Below, piece by piece: positions 54,353-63,409 of a DNA stretch of 64,000 bases (position 1 is the first letter of the stretch; the number at the start of each line of letters is the position of its first letter). The position numbers and the translations under genes were made by a program. The stretch spans positions 186,001-250,000 of the forward strand of contig NZ_JAOWLC010000003.1 of assembly GCF_025751535.1 (NCBI RefSeq), read 5' to 3'. The stretch is from Lentibacter sp. XHP0401 (lineage in GTDB: Bacteria > Pseudomonadota > Alphaproteobacteria > Rhodobacterales > Rhodobacteraceae). The notes beneath the pieces are model-generated. The model saw nothing but the letters and a program-made list of their open reading frames with translations, did no database searches and was not told the DNA's origin.

Positions 54353-54985
54353 ATGTCACAGAAACTAGCGATCGGAGCGGCATTGGCCGCTGGTGTGCTT
54401 CTTGCGGGAACCTGGGGTTATACGCAATTTGCGGGTGGTTCAGGTGACGAGTTGGCGGAGTGCCGTATCGGTAATGTGGCTGGTGGGGCCGGTTCTATCG
54501 GCGGGCCTTTCGAGCTTGTGGATGAAACCGGCAAGACCGTAACGGACAAAGATGTGATCACCAAGCCGACGCTGCTCTATTTTGGCTATACTTTCTGCCC
54601 TGACGTTTGCCCGCTGGATTCGGCGCGCAACGGTGAGGCCGCGGTTTTGCTCGAAGAGCGCGGTGTTGATGTTGGCACGGTGTTTGTCTCGATTGACCCC
54701 GAGCGCGATACGCCAGAGTCGCTTGCCGAGTTTACCGATGTGATGCACCCCGAGATGCTCGGGCTGACAGGCACGCCAGAGCAGGTGAAGGCCGCGAGCA
54801 TGGCTTACCGCACTTATTACAAAAAGCAGGAGCCGGAAGAAGGCGATGAAGAGTTTTACCTCGTGGATCACTCGACATTTACCTACCTTGTGACGCCGGA
54901 GCAGGGCTTTATCGACTTTTTCAAGCGAGACGAAAGCCCCGAACAGATGGCCGACCGCGTGCAGTGCTTTATTGATAGGCTCTAG
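54353..54985 (+). CDS. senC: SCO1/SenC/PrrC copper-binding thioredoxin-like protein
   Basis: Membrane-tethered periplasmic protein that delivers copper to cytochrome oxidase CuA or cbb3 sites, and links oxidase to RegB signalling in relatives. 210 residues; N-terminal anchor LAIGAALAAGVLLAGTWGYTQF; copper site FCPDVCP with Cys82 and Cys86, and the histidine in LVDHSTFTYLV near residue 170. AAGGAAG precedes the ATG. regA follows after 81 bp. Confidence 0.96.
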   Translation: MSQKLAIGAALAAGVLLAGTWGYTQFAGGSGDELAECRIGNVAGGAGSIGGPFELVDETGKTVTDKDVITKPTLLYFGYTFCPDVCPLDSARNGEAAVLLEERGVDVGTVFVSIDPERDTPESLAEFTDVMHPEMLGLTGTPEQVKAASMAYRTYYKKQEPEEGDEEFYLVDHSTFTYLVTPEQGFIDFFKRDESPEQMADRVQCFIDRL

Positions 54986-55066
54986 GGGCAATTTGACGAG
55001 CTTTGTTTGACGGCCCCTCCGGCGCAAGATAAGACTCATTCTAAGTGCAAATGGGGAGTGTCGTTC

Positions 55067-55618
55067 GTGCCCGAAGAGTCTTTTGATATTGGGGAAGACA
55101 AATCCCTTTTGCTTGTTGATGATGACGAGCCATTTCTGCGCCGTTTGGCCAAAGCCATGGAAAAACGCGGATTTGAAGTTGAGACGGCCGGATCTGTTGT
55201 GGCCGGCAAGGCCATTGCCACGGCGCGTCCGCCTGCCTACGCGGTCTGCGACTTGCGGCTGGAAGACGGCAACGGGCTTGATGTGGTTGAAGTGATCCGT
55301 GAAAAGCGCCCTGACAGCCGCGTTGTTGTGCTGACGGGATATGGTGCGATTGCCACGGCTGTTGCGGCTGTCAAGATCGGCGCGACAGACTATCTGAGCA
55401 AGCCTGCCGATGCGCGCGACATTACCAATGCGCTTTTGGCCAATGGCAGCGAGCTGCCCCCGCCGCCTGAAAACCCGATGAGTGCCGACCGCGTGCGCTG
55501 GGAGCATATCCAGCGGGTTTATGAGCTGTGCGACCGCAATGTGAGCGAAACAGCGCGGCGGCTGAACATGCACCGCCGCACGCTACAGCGTATTCTGGCC
55601 AAACGCAGCCCCAAGTAA
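55067..55618 (+). CDS. regA: Redox response regulator RegA (PrrA)
   Basis: DNA-binding response regulator activated by RegB. 183 residues from a GTG at 55067, chosen because GGGGAG lies 8 nt upstream and the resulting length matches RegA. Receiver domain with SLLLVDDDEPFLRRLAKAMEKRGFEVETA, phospho-acceptor Asp62 in CDLRLEDGNGLDVV, and switch lysine in YLSKPADA. A proline linker (ELPPPPENP) precedes a Fis-type HTH with NVSETARRLNMHRRTLQRILAKR. The linker and HTH are nearly invariant in RegA proteins. Confidence 0.97.
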   Translation: MPEESFDIGEDKSLLLVDDDEPFLRRLAKAMEKRGFEVETAGSVVAGKAIATARPPAYAVCDLRLEDGNGLDVVEVIREKRPDSRVVVLTGYGAIATAVAAVKIGATDYLSKPADARDITNALLANGSELPPPPENPMSADRVRWEHIQRVYELCDRNVSETARRLNMHRRTLQRILAKRSPK

Positions 55619-55624
55619 GTGACG

Positions 55625-56668
55625 ATGGACCCGACAGAGCCGCCCAACCCCAAGGGAGGCTGGTCTCAAACCGCGCTGGAATTTGAGCGCGTGAGAATTG
55701 TGCCGCCGCAAGAAATTGACGGGCGGATCATCAGGACGGGGGTGTTTGATGAACATGGGGCCGATGTGCCCGTCGCAGCAACATGGCGGCGAGACGAACG
55801 GATCACTCTTGCGCCTGACTATCCCGTAGAAACAGAGACTAACCTTGCAGGAAAGTGGCTTTGGGGCGGGGTGCTTTACCATCATTTCGGGCACTTCCAG
55901 ATGCAAAGCATTGCGCGGCTTTGGGCAATCAGGCGCTATCGTGACGAGATCGAGGGGATTATTTTTGTGACCCGAGGGCAGACGGATATGCTGCCTTTCG
56001 AGCAGGATTACCTGGCTCTGCTGATTGGTGATGTGCCGGTAAGGGTTGTGACCGAAGTTTGTGATGTTGAAGCGCTGGTCGTGCCGGGGCAAGGGTTTGG
56101 CCTTGGTGATATTGCTAAGGGAACACGGGTGTTCCGGCGTTATATTGCGGCGGAATTTGCCAAAGATGTTGCGCCCGAGGGGCCTGAAAAGTTGTTTATC
56201 TCGCGCGCGCTTCAACCGCTTGAGAAGGGCGGGTTCTTGGGGGAAGAACTGCTAGATGCACGGATGGAAGAGGCTGGATACACAGTGTTTTGGCCTGAAG
56301 AGCACAGCCTGCGTGAGCAAATCGCGCGGTATAAGGCGGCCAAGCGGGTCGTTGGCCTGGATGGCTCGGCGCTGCATCTTTTTGCTATGGTCGGCGCGAA
56401 TGCGCAAAAAGTGGCGATGATCTTGCGGCGGGAAAAGGGTGCGAGCCGTGCTCTGAGGACGCATTTGACAAGCTTTACAGGGGCAAAGCCCTTGGCGATC
56501 AATGCGCTCGCCAAGGGCGCTGAGGTGAGCGTGGGCAAGAAACGTGAAATCAGTGAACTTGATTTCGAACACATTGGAAAACTGCTCAAGCGGCATGGGT
56601 TCATTGACCGCGCGCAGGAGTGGGGCCCGCTGAGCGAGGCTGAACTTGCTTTGGTCAACGAAGATTGA
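55625..56668 (+). CDS. Glycosyltransferase family 61-like protein
   Basis: About 347 residues. GT61-type segments: LWGGVLYHHFGHFQMQSIARLWAIRRY near residue 75, EKLFISRALQP near 185 and RVVGLDGSALHLFAMVGANAQKVAMIL near 245. Predicted to transfer a sugar to an unknown acceptor, perhaps LPS or exopolysaccharide. The start is uncertain: ATG at 55625 or GTG at 55619, directly after the regA stop. It occupies the position of hvrA in R. capsulatus and may be read through from senC-regA. Its 3' end overlaps the convergent GNAT gene by 14 bp. Confidence 0.75.
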   Translation: MDPTEPPNPKGGWSQTALEFERVRIVPPQEIDGRIIRTGVFDEHGADVPVAATWRRDERITLAPDYPVETETNLAGKWLWGGVLYHHFGHFQMQSIARLWAIRRYRDEIEGIIFVTRGQTDMLPFEQDYLALLIGDVPVRVVTEVCDVEALVVPGQGFGLGDIAKGTRVFRRYIAAEFAKDVAPEGPEKLFISRALQPLEKGGFLGEELLDARMEEAGYTVFWPEEHSLREQIARYKAAKRVVGLDGSALHLFAMVGANAQKVAMILRREKGASRALRTHLTSFTGAKPLAINALAKGAEVSVGKKREISELDFEHIGKLLKRHGFIDRAQEWGPLSEAELALVNED

Positions 56669-57110
56669 ACCGCATCAGGACGCGCTCGGGCGTATGCTGA
56701 TACGGCTCGAACCCGCGTGACTGATAATAGATGATCCCGCCTTCGTTTTGGGTGAGGATCGTGGCGTTGATCCAGACATATCCGAGGGTTTTGGCCGACT
56801 TTACCGTCTCTTTGAAGAGTGCCGAACCGATGCCAAGCTGTGATTTTCCCCTGAGCGTGAATGTGGCGATGTTGCAGGCCTCACGGGGCAGATCTTTGCC
56901 CGGCCCTACGGACTGCCAGCCGAGCGCTTGGCCAGTATCATCTTCAGCCATAAGAAAAGCACTTTGGGCTGGATTAGAGCCTATCCAGCCTTTCATCTCG
57001 GCTTTTGTGAGGGGCGCTTTCAGAGCTGTTGTTCCGCCTTCTGCGATGATTGTATTCAGAAGTTCGGCAAGCACACGGGCATCGGCGGGAGAGGCGTGGC
57101 GAAGGTGCAT
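56655..57110 (-). CDS. GNAT family N-acetyltransferase
   Basis: 151 residues. MHLRHASPADARVLAELLNTIIAEGGTTAL at the N-terminus, QALGWQSVGPG, then NIATFTLRGKSQLGIGSALFKETVKSAKTLGYVWINATILTQNEGGIIYYQSRGFEPYQ with the acetyl-CoA loop (QLGIGSAL) and the C-terminal YYQSRGF motif. Substrate unknown. Its start codon shares one base with the HD-gene stop, so the pair is coupled; HD genes with GNAT partners are seen in related genomes. Confidence 0.87.
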   Translation of the reverse strand: MHLRHASPADARVLAELLNTIIAEGGTTALKAPLTKAEMKGWIGSNPAQSAFLMAEDDTGQALGWQSVGPGKDLPREACNIATFTLRGKSQLGIGSALFKETVKSAKTLGYVWINATILTQNEGGIIYYQSRGFEPYQHTPERVLMRFNLR

Positions 57111-57718
57111 CAGCCGATTTCGGCCAAGAGAGCATTGTGCCGTGCCGTGAACTCTTCACGGACCTCAACAGGCGGGCGCAAGGAGATGCTGAGCCCTTTG
57201 AGTAAAGCAGGATCGGGTGTGCCAAAGAGTTTGTCGGATTCCTCTTTTGTGAATCCGGCGATCTGGGTTGCTTCAAGCCAAGCGGAAACGGTATCGGCCT
57301 TTTTAATCTGCTTTTTGATGAGCGTCGGGGTTTTGGCTGGAAGGCCAAAGCGGATATGAATCGCTGCAGTGAGGCGCTCGTCGAGCTCCTCATAGCCCGG
57401 GCCGACTGCGTTTTTCACAGGTGATATCATATCGCCAATCACATATTCGGGCGCGTCATGCAGGAGGGCGGCGAGCCGCCATTTTGGCTCGGCCTTTGGC
57501 ACGATGCGGGCGAAAAGTTCTTCAACCAGCAAAGAGTGCTCGGCGACGGAATAGGCAAAATCGCCCACTGTCTGCCCGTTCCAGCGCGCCACAAAGGCAA
57601 GGCCGTGGGCGATATCCTCGATCTCGATGTCCATCGGTGTTGGATCAAGTAGATCAAGCCTGCGGCCAGAGAGCATGCGCTGCCATGCGCGGGCTTGTTT
57701 TGGAGAAGATTTTGCCAT
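57110..57718 (-). CDS. HD-domain phosphohydrolase (YfbR-like)
   Basis: 202 residues. The metal-binding HD motifs are VAEHSLLVEELF (His), ALLHDAPEYVIGDMISPVK (His-Asp) and KKADTVSAWLEATQI (Asp). The set H...HD...D resembles 5'-nucleotidase YfbR-type enzymes acting on deoxynucleoside monophosphates. The specific substrate is inferred. Start is weakly supported by ribosome site. First gene of a two-gene unit with the GNAT. Confidence 0.88.
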   Translation of the reverse strand: MAKSSPKQARAWQRMLSGRRLDLLDPTPMDIEIEDIAHGLAFVARWNGQTVGDFAYSVAEHSLLVEELFARIVPKAEPKWRLAALLHDAPEYVIGDMISPVKNAVGPGYEELDERLTAAIHIRFGLPAKTPTLIKKQIKKADTVSAWLEATQIAGFTKEESDKLFGTPDPALLKGLSISLRPPVEVREEFTARHNALLAEIG

Positions 57719-57873
57719 TTTTCAGTGCCTGTGACTTGGTGCGCCCTTTTCTTGCCACATTTAACTCATATTGTAAGGGTGTGGATCAGACAAATCTGAC
57801 CGCTGGATCGGGAAACCGGCCAAAGGGCCAATCAATAGGCCTGTTTTTGAGAGTATAATCGAGGAGCTTGGCA

Positions 57874-58194
57874 ATGATCGAGCGAATTTGTACCAAGCGC
57901 ATGTTTGCGCTTCTTTTGGGCTGTGCTGCGATCCTGACATCGTTGCCCGCCTATGCCGACAGTTGCACCACACGTGATGTGATGGTGGAGCGGTTGCAAA
58001 ACACCTATCAGGAAGAATTGACAGGCGGCGGTCTTCACGGCGCGTCGGCTGTTGTTGAGGTCTGGGTTTCGGTGGAAACGGGCACATTTACCGTGATCAG
58101 CACGAACACGGCCGGCGAGGCCTGTATCCTGGCGACAGGAACAGACTGGCAAGGGCCGCTGGCGCTGACAAAAGTATCGGGCATATCAAGCTGA
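57874..58194 (+). CDS. Small secreted hypothetical protein
   Basis: 106 residues from the ATG at 57874 with GAGGAG 7 nt upstream. Signal peptide CTKRMFALLLGCAAILTSLPAYA, cleaved near residue 30. The mature ~76 residues are predicted beta-rich with two cysteines (DSCTTRD and EACILATG) that could pair. No family recognised. The short leader and the position before ahcY suggest a separate transcript, expressed to the periplasm. Confidence 0.7.
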   Translation: MIERICTKRMFALLLGCAAILTSLPAYADSCTTRDVMVERLQNTYQEELTGGGLHGASAVVEVWVSVETGTFTVISTNTAGEACILATGTDWQGPLALTKVSGISS

Positions 58195-58230
58195 AACGCT
58201 CAAGATTGCGCAAAAAATGATAAGGTGATA

Positions 58231-58249
58231 CTGCCAAGCCAAATTGGCT
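58231..58249. promoter_or_regulatory. Palindrome in the ahcY leader
   Basis: AAGCCAAATTGGCTT (within 58234-58252) is an odd palindrome with AGCCAA/TTGGCT arms about 15 bp before the ahcY start codon. It could be an operator or the base of an RNA hairpin close to the ribosome site. No SAH-riboswitch pattern was recognised. Confidence 0.4.
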
Positions 58250-58265
58250 TAATACAGGTATCCCC

Positions 58266-59657
58266 ATGTCATCAGACTATATTGTAAAAGACATCAAGCT
58301 CGCGGATTTCGGCCGCAAGGAACTCGACATTGCCGAAACGGAAATGCCGGGGCTTATGGCTCTGCGTAAAGAGTATGGCGAAGAGAAGCCGCTGAAAGGC
58401 GCGCGCATTGTCGGCTCTTTGCATATGACGATCCAGACTGCTGTTTTGATTGAAACACTGGTCGAGCTTGGAGCCGATGTGCGCTGGGCATCGTGCAACA
58501 TTTTCTCGACACAAGACCATGCGGCGGCCGCGATTGCGGCAGGTGGAACGCCTGTATTTGCGATCAAAGGCCAGACGCTGGAAGAGCACTGGGACTATCT
58601 TGACCGTTCGTTCATGTTCCCTGAAGGGGCGAATATGATCTTGGACGATGGCGGCGATGCGACACTTTATGTGTTGCTGGGTGCGCGCGTCGAGGCGGGC
58701 GAAACAGACCTTATCGAAGTTCCGACCTCGGAAGAAGAAGAAGCGATTTTTGCCCAGATCAAAAAGCGCATGGCTGCGAGCCCCGGTTGGTTTACCAAGA
58801 CGCGCGCCGATATTCAGGGCGTTTCGGAAGAAACAACAACGGGTGTTCACCGCCTTTATGATCTGCACAAAAAAGGCCAGCTGCCTTTCCCGGCGATCAA
58901 CGTGAACGACTCTGTGACCAAGTCGAAGTTTGATAACAAATACGGCTGTAAAGAGAGCCTCGTTGACGGCATCCGCCGCGCGACCGACACGATGATGGCG
59001 GGTAAGGTTGCTGTTGTTATGGGGTATGGCGATGTGGGCAAAGGCTCTGCGGCGAGCCTGAGCGGCGCCGGCGCGCGCGTGAAGGTGACAGAGATTGACC
59101 CGATCTGCGCGCTGCAAGCGGCGATGGACGGATATGAAGTTGTTCTGCTGGAAGATGTTGTTGCCACAGCCGATATTTTCATCACCACAACCGGCAACAA
59201 GGACGTGATCCGCATCGAGCATATGCGCGAGATGAAGGACATGGCGATTGTTGGCAACATCGGCCACTTTGATAATGAAATTCAGGTGGCATCTTTGAAG
59301 AACCACAAATGGACCAATATCAAAGAGCAGGTCGACATGATCGAAATGCCGAATGGTCACCGCTTGATCCTGCTCAGCGAGGGCCGTTTGCTGAACCTTG
59401 GCAATGCTACGGGCCACCCATCGTTTGTGATGTCGGCTTCGTTTACCAACCAGGTTCTGGCGCAGATCGAGCTGTTCAAGAACGGTGATAACTATGAAAA
59501 CCAAGTTTACATCCTCCCCAAGCACCTCGACGAAAAAGTTGCGCGCCTGCATCTTGACCGTATCGGTGTGAAGCTCTCCAAGCTCGATAAAGAGCAGGCC
59601 GATTATATCGGCGTGAGCACGGAAGGGCCGTTCAAGCCCGAGCATTACCGCTACTGA
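58266..59657 (+). CDS. ahcY: S-adenosylhomocysteine hydrolase AhcY
   Basis: Splits S-adenosylhomocysteine to adenosine and homocysteine in the methylation cycle. 463 residues. N-terminal substrate domain with [21 protein letters not shown] and [14 protein letters not shown]; central [21 protein letters not shown] with catalytic lysine and aspartate region; NAD-binding [14 protein letters not shown]-terminal KPEHYRY, the tail that completes the neighbouring subunit's active site. Full length for the ~465-residue bacterial form. In R. capsulatus ahcY lies just beyond regA-hvrA, as here except for the inserted genes. Confidence 0.98.
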   Translation: MSSDYIVKDIKLADFGRKELDIAETEMPGLMALRKEYGEEKPLKGARIVGSLHMTIQTAVLIETLVELGADVRWASCNIFSTQDHAAAAIAAGGTPVFAIKGQTLEEHWDYLDRSFMFPEGANMILDDGGDATLYVLLGARVEAGETDLIEVPTSEEEEAIFAQIKKRMAASPGWFTKTRADIQGVSEETTTGVHRLYDLHKKGQLPFPAINVNDSVTKSKFDNKYGCKESLVDGIRRATDTMMAGKVAVVMGYGDVGKGSAASLSGAGARVKVTEIDPICALQAAMDGYEVVLLEDVVATADIFITTTGNKDVIRIEHMREMKDMAIVGNIGHFDNEIQVASLKNHKWTNIKEQVDMIEMPNGHRLILLSEGRLLNLGNATGHPSFVMSASFTNQVLAQIELFKNGDNYENQVYILPKHLDEKVARLHLDRIGVKLSKLDKEQADYIGVSTEGPFKPEHYRY

Positions 59658-59679
59658 GACAGACTTGTTTTGAAACATG

Positions 59680-59717
59680 AAAAGCCCCGCGAAGCCTTGT
59701 GTCTCGCGGGGCTTTTT
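59680..59717 (+). terminator. Rho-independent terminator of ahcY
   Basis: AAAAGCCCCGCGA...TCGCGGGGCTTTTT: a 9-10-bp GC-rich stem with T-run, 23 bp after the ahcY stop. Confidence 0.9.
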
Positions 59718-59830
59718 CTTGTGCAACAACAGATGGAAAACAATGCCGCTGCCCTGATCTGACGGGGGGTGACCTGAGCCCCAAGTTCCCTCCAGCTTTG
59801 CGCGGAGTCCTTGGGGTTAAATCTTTGGCG

Positions 59831-60670
59831 CTAGGCCACCATCTTGTCCATTGCCTTTCTCTGCAAAAATTCTATCGGGGTGAGGTTTCCCAATGCTGAA
59901 TGTGGTCTGCGCCAGTTGTAATCCTCCTGCCATTCTTCAAGCGTTTTGCGGGCATCGCGCAATGTGCCAAACAGCGTTTCGTTGAGGCATTCGTCTCGAA
60001 GCTTGCCGTTGAAGCTTTCGATGAAGCCGTTCTGCTGGGGCTTTCCAGGCGCGATGTAATGCCAATCGATACTCGTTTCCTGAACCCATTTGAGGATCGC
60101 CATGCTGGTGAACTCAGTGCCGTTGTCTGACACGATTGTCTTCGGCATGCCGCGTTCAGCGATGATCTGATTCAGTTCGCGTGCAACGCGGTGGCCAGAC
60201 AGCGACGTATCAGCCACCAGAACCAAGTTCTCACGACTGAAGTCATCAACGACTGCCAAGATGCGAAACCTGCGACCGTCTGTCAGAGCGTCAGAAACGA
60301 AGTCCAAGCTCCAACGTTGGTTTGGGCCATTGGGCAGGACCATCGGCTTTCTCGTTCCCAACGCACGCTTCCTGCCACCTCTGTGACGCACCTGAAGCTT
60401 CTCTTCACGGTAGATGCGCCTTACTTTCTTGTGGTTCACCTCAAAGCCCTCCCGCGCAATCATCACGTGGATGCGGCGGCAACCAAATCGACGCCGTTCA
60501 CGAGACACGCGTTTGATTGCATCTCGCAGTTCCGCATCATCACCACGGCGCGAGAGATACCGCACCGTTGACCGATCAATCTGCAGCACATCACACGCCC
60601 GCCGCTGGCTCACACCGTGCGCATCGCACAGGTGAACCACCGCATTCCGCTTTGCCACGGGCGTCACCAT
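59831..60670 (-). CDS. IS3-family transposase OrfB (DDE integrase domain)
   Basis: 279 residues as read alone; normally made as the second half of OrfAB by -1 frameshift. N-terminal HTH_21-type [27 protein letters not shown]; catalytic triad in [10 protein letters not shown] (first Asp), [10 protein letters not shown] (second Asp), and [16 protein letters not shown] (Glu). The integrase fold ends in [18 protein letters not shown]. All catalytic residues are present, so it should be functional. Confidence 0.95.
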   Translation of the reverse strand: MVTPVAKRNAVVHLCDAHGVSQRRACDVLQIDRSTVRYLSRRGDDAELRDAIKRVSRERRRFGCRRIHVMIAREGFEVNHKKVRRIYREEKLQVRHRGGRKRALGTRKPMVLPNGPNQRWSLDFVSDALTDGRRFRILAVVDDFSRENLVLVADTSLSGHRVARELNQIIAERGMPKTIVSDNGTEFTSMAILKWVQETSIDWHYIAPGKPQQNGFIESFNGKLRDECLNETLFGTLRDARKTLEEWQEDYNWRRPHSALGNLTPIEFLQRKAMDKMVA

Positions 60671-60927
60671 TTTTTTGAATTGATGTCTCGTAGCATGGCG
60701 TTGTCCAACATCTGTTCGGCCAACAGCTTCTTCAGTTTGCCGTTCTCGTCTTCCAATGCCCGCAACCGCTTCGCGTCAGAAGGCTCCATACCGCCATACT
60801 TCGATTTATATTTGTAGAAAGTTGCCGAGCTGATCCCGTGCCGCCGACACACATCGGCGGTCTTCTCACCAGCTTCCTGTTCCTTGATCATCGATATGAT
60901 TTGTTCGTCCGTAAATCGTGCCTTCAT
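60664..60927 (-). CDS. IS3-family transposase OrfA (HTH protein)
   Basis: 87 residues with the transposase_8 [49 protein letters not shown], then a leucine-zipper-like helix ([21 protein letters not shown]). It ends within a run of seven A residues (TTC AAA AAA AT), where the ribosome can slip back one base into OrfB. AAAGGAC lies 6 nt before the ATG. Confidence 0.95.
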   Translation of the reverse strand: MKARFTDEQIISMIKEQEAGEKTADVCRRHGISSATFYKYKSKYGGMEPSDAKRLRALEDENGKLKKLLAEQMLDNAMLRDINSKKW

Positions 60928-60990
60928 TTGTCCGTCCTTTTGTTGGGCGGACTCTACACAAATTTGGAGGAGTTTTAGGGGCGCAGGTCA

Positions 60991-61194
60991 GGGGATGCCC
61001 GCCTCACTCGAAGCTGTGTTTATCTGAATGCTTCACAGATCAGGGAGCTGCGCAGCTTTATTTAAGCGACTGAAGATGACGAAAAGTGCCAAATTTTCCC
61101 TTTGTTTCTAGGAAAACTGACAGTAGGCTCCCCCTAGAATTGCAACAGAATTAAGCATCAGGCAACGAGGCCTATTAAACGGGAGTATAAGAGT
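60991..61194. other. Leader region of the DUF2853 gene and IS right flank
   Basis: 204 bp, no gene. Includes the GGGG target duplication next to the IS and GGGAG 7 nt before the ATG at 61195. A probable promoter lies in the AT-rich part at about 61090-61160, not assigned exactly. Confidence 0.35.
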
Positions 61195-61536
61195 ATGGGA
61201 AAAAGAGATGATCTAATCGCGCAGTATGCGGATGATCTGAAAAACAAGTGCGGCATGACGCCGGATATGGACTTGCTGACAAAAGTCACAATCGGCTGCG
61301 GCCCTGCGATCTATAATGCAGATGCTTCAACTGTTGCTGCGACACAGCCCAGCGAACTGGAGACTGTGAAAGAGAACTTCCTGATGAAAAAGCTTGGCCT
61401 CGCAGACAGCCCGCAGCTTATGGAAGGTATCAACGCCGTTCTTGAAACCTATGGTATGTCAGAGCGCAACAAATACCGCGCTGTTGTTTACTACATGCTG
61501 ACAAAGCACTTTGGCAAAGAATCTGTTTACAAATAA
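61195..61536 (+). CDS. DUF2853 family protein
   Basis: 113 residues, small and soluble, mainly helical: QYADDLKNKCGMTPDMDLLTKVTIGCGPAIYNADASTVAATQPSELETVKENFLMKKLGL, then YGMSERNKYRAVVYYMLTKHFGK. This is the DUF2853 pattern. No function is known for the family. GGGAG precedes the start. Monocistronic between the IS and a terminator. Confidence 0.9.
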   Translation: MGKRDDLIAQYADDLKNKCGMTPDMDLLTKVTIGCGPAIYNADASTVAATQPSELETVKENFLMKKLGLADSPQLMEGINAVLETYGMSERNKYRAVVYYMLTKHFGKESVYK

Positions 61537-61716
61537 GCAATGCATTTGACGCTGAGAGCGCCTGTCATTTTTGGCGGGCGTTTTCTATTTGAGCTATATT
61601 TTACCTAGTTGGAGTTTGGCCTGAGGCGCAACTTACGCTAGGTTGAACTTGTTCGAGTCAGTAGGGCCGAACCCAGATTTATATTCGCGTGTGGTGGTTA
61701 GGGAGCACGTGGGGTG

Positions 61717-61760
61717 AAAGAGGGTTCAGCCAGAGTTTGTCAGGCGTGAACCCTCTTTTT
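61717..61760. terminator. Bidirectional terminator between DUF2853 and EVE genes
   Basis: AGAGGGTTCA (61720-61729) pairs perfectly with TGAACCCTCT (61747-61756), followed by TTTTT on the plus strand and preceded by AAA. It reaches into the last codons/stop of the convergent EVE gene. Confidence 0.8.
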
Positions 61761-62178
61761 ATGCTTCGGTTTTGCCCATCTTGCAGATGAGTCGCCATTC
61801 CTCTTCCGTAACAGGCTGCACGGAAAGACGCGGGCTTTTGACCAGAGGCATTTCGGCAAGGCGCGGCTCGGCTTTTATCATTTCAAGCGAGACGGGCTTT
61901 TCAAACGGGCGGACCGCTATGATATCGACGCACTCCCAACGAGGGTCATCTGTGCTGCTGTCGGGGTGCGCTTCGTTTAGAATCTTAACAATTCCCACGA
62001 CCGATTTTTCCTTTTGAGAGTGATAGAAAAAGCCAAGGTCGCCCACGCGCATGTCGCGCATGAAGTTGCGGGCCTGGTAGTTGCGCACGCCGTCCCACTC
62101 CTCGCCCTTGTCTCCCTTGGCCACCTGATCGGACCAGCCCCATGTTTCGGGTTCGGATTTGAACAGCCAGTAGCGCAT
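61759..62178 (-). CDS. EVE-domain protein (thymocyte nuclear protein 1-like)
   Basis: 139 residues from the ATG at 62178. EVE (PUA-like) domain: YWLFKSEPETWGWSDQV, GVRNYQARNFMRDMRVGDLGFFYHS and CVDIIAVRPFEKPVSLEMIKAEP, covering almost the whole protein. EVE domains bind modified bases in DNA or RNA; the bacterial role is unsettled. Start shares one base with the YciI-like stop (TGATG). Confidence 0.93.
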   Translation of the reverse strand: MRYWLFKSEPETWGWSDQVAKGDKGEEWDGVRNYQARNFMRDMRVGDLGFFYHSQKEKSVVGIVKILNEAHPDSSTDDPRWECVDIIAVRPFEKPVSLEMIKAEPRLAEMPLVKSPRLSVQPVTEEEWRLICKMGKTEA

Positions 62179-62450
62179 CAGCCGATGACCTTTTTCCAAT
62201 GTTGGATGCGCACATCCGAGAAGAGGCCCGCCTTGGCGTAGGGGTCATTCGCGGCCCAGCTTTGGGCGGCGGTTTTATCTTCTACATCAAGGATCACGAG
62301 CGAGCCTGCCATATCGCCTGCATCATTAAGCAAGGGGCCGGCCATGGCGACAACGCCCGTTTCCGCGATATAGGCAAGATGCGCGTCGCGGTTGGCTTTG
62401 CGGGTGTCGAGTGCACCTTGTTTGTCAGTGCAAATAAGAGCGATGAGCAT
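62178..62450 (-). CDS. YciI-like protein
   Basis: 90 residues, ferredoxin-like fold: MLIALICTDKQGALDTRKANRDAHLAYIAETGVVAMAGPLLND, with the conserved H (RDAHLAY) and the SLVILDVEDKTAAQSWAANDPYAKAGLF motif. Enzymatic role unproven. AAAGGAAG upstream of the ATG. It starts 2 bp after the gpsA stop and overlaps the EVE gene, so all belong to one leftward operon. Confidence 0.94.
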   Translation of the reverse strand: MLIALICTDKQGALDTRKANRDAHLAYIAETGVVAMAGPLLNDAGDMAGSLVILDVEDKTAAQSWAANDPYAKAGLFSDVRIQHWKKVIG

Positions 62451-62452
62451 GA

Positions 62453-63409
62453 TTATTCTTCCTTTAAGGGGCGTGAGAGAAGGTTTTGCAGCGCCTCGGA
62501 AACGCTGATTTTGCCAGTGCTGAGTACAGCGACGGCGGAGCAGATGGGCATATCGACATTAAGCTCTTTGGCCCAAGCGACAACGGCGTTGGCTGTTGGG
62601 ATACCTTCGACGGTTATGGAGGTGTCAAAATGCTCCTGCCGTCCGAGGGCGAGGCCGAAGCGGTAGTTGCGAGAGAGTGCGGACGTACAGGTGAGGGCAA
62701 GATCACCAAAGCCCGCGAGGCCAGTGAGCGTTTCGGGGAGCGCACCGCGGCGCAGGGCGAGGCGTTGCATTTCAGCAAAGCCGCGGGTCATCAATGCGGC
62801 GCGGGCGCTATCGCCCATCCCCTTGCCGATGCAGGCGCCACAGGCGATTGCGATGACGTTTTTCAAAGCGCCTCCGAGCTCGGCTCCTGCTGTGTCGGTG
62901 GTGCGATAAATGCGCAAGTTGGGCGTTGTGAGAGCCTGTTGAAGTGTCTTGCCAAGCACCGCATCTTTGCAGGCGAGGGTGAGCGCCGTGGGCAAGCCAC
63001 GGGCAATATCGGCGGCGAAGCTAGGGCCGGTAAGCAGAGCCGCTTTGGCTCGTGGAAGAGTGGCTCGGATTGTCTCGACAGGACCGAGGTGTGTTTCAAG
63101 ATCAAGGCCTTTGCAGGCGGCGATGAGAGTGCGGTTTGCAAGAAGATCTGCATGTTCGGTGAGAAAGCCACGCAACTGCTGCATGGGCACGGCGAGGAGA
63201 ACTGGCCCCTCGGTGGACATACTGGATAGCGCGTCAATTACGGTAAGGCTTTCAGGAAAAGGCGCGCTTGGCAGGCGACGGGTGTTTACGCGGCTGGCCT
63301 GCATTTCGGTGACACCGCTGCGCGCCCAGAGCGCCACGGGCTGACCCGTGCGAGCAAGTGAAATTGCCAGCGATGTGCCGAACGCGCCTGCGCCGAGAAC
63401 GGTGATCAT
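62453..63409 (-). CDS. gpsA: Glycerol-3-phosphate dehydrogenase [NAD(P)+] GpsA
   Basis: Reduces dihydroxyacetone phosphate to sn-glycerol-3-phosphate for phospholipid synthesis. 318 residues. NAD(P)-binding [19 protein letters not shown], the RxVNxxYLPG-like [43 protein letters not shown], and the active site [40 protein letters not shown] with catalytic lysine. Overlaps tsaD by 4 bp. Confidence 0.97.
   Translation of the reverse strand: MITVLGAGAFGTSLAISLARTGQPVALWARSGVTEMQASRVNTRRLPSAPFPESLTVIDALSSMSTEGPVLLAVPMQQLRGFLTEHADLLANRTLIAACKGLDLETHLGPVETIRATLPRAKAALLTGPSFAADIARGLPTALTLACKDAVLGKTLQQALTTPNLRIYRTTDTAGAELGGALKNVIAIACGACIGKGMGDSARAALMTRGFAEMQRLALRRGALPETLTGLAGFGDLALTCTSALSRNYRFGLALGRQEHFDTSITVEGIPTANAVVAWAKELNVDMPICSAVAVLSTGKISVSEALQNLLSRPLKEE

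Larger units (their letters stand above)
59770..60990 (-). mobile_element. IS3-family insertion sequence, IS407-type, complete
   Basis: 1221 bp. Imperfect terminal inverted repeats begin TGACCTGAGCCCC at 59770 and TGACCTGCGCCCC (reverse) at 60990, with partial matches over about 41 bp to GGAGTCC/AGAGTCC. Flanked by GGGG on both sides (59766-59769 and 60991-60994), the 4-bp target duplication typical of the IS407 group. Carries orfA and orfB with an A7 slippery run for programmed -1 frameshift. It lies between the ahcY terminator and the DUF2853 gene and breaks no gene I can recognise. Confidence 0.93.

Noticed and set aside
58195-58265. SAH or SAM/SAH riboswitch upstream of ahcY
   Set aside because: The 71-bp leader is too short and only shows one small palindrome; the conserved riboswitch segments were not seen.
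59720-61194. Gene disrupted by the IS element
   Set aside because: Joining the flanks across the GGGG duplication yields no open frame with recognisable sequence.
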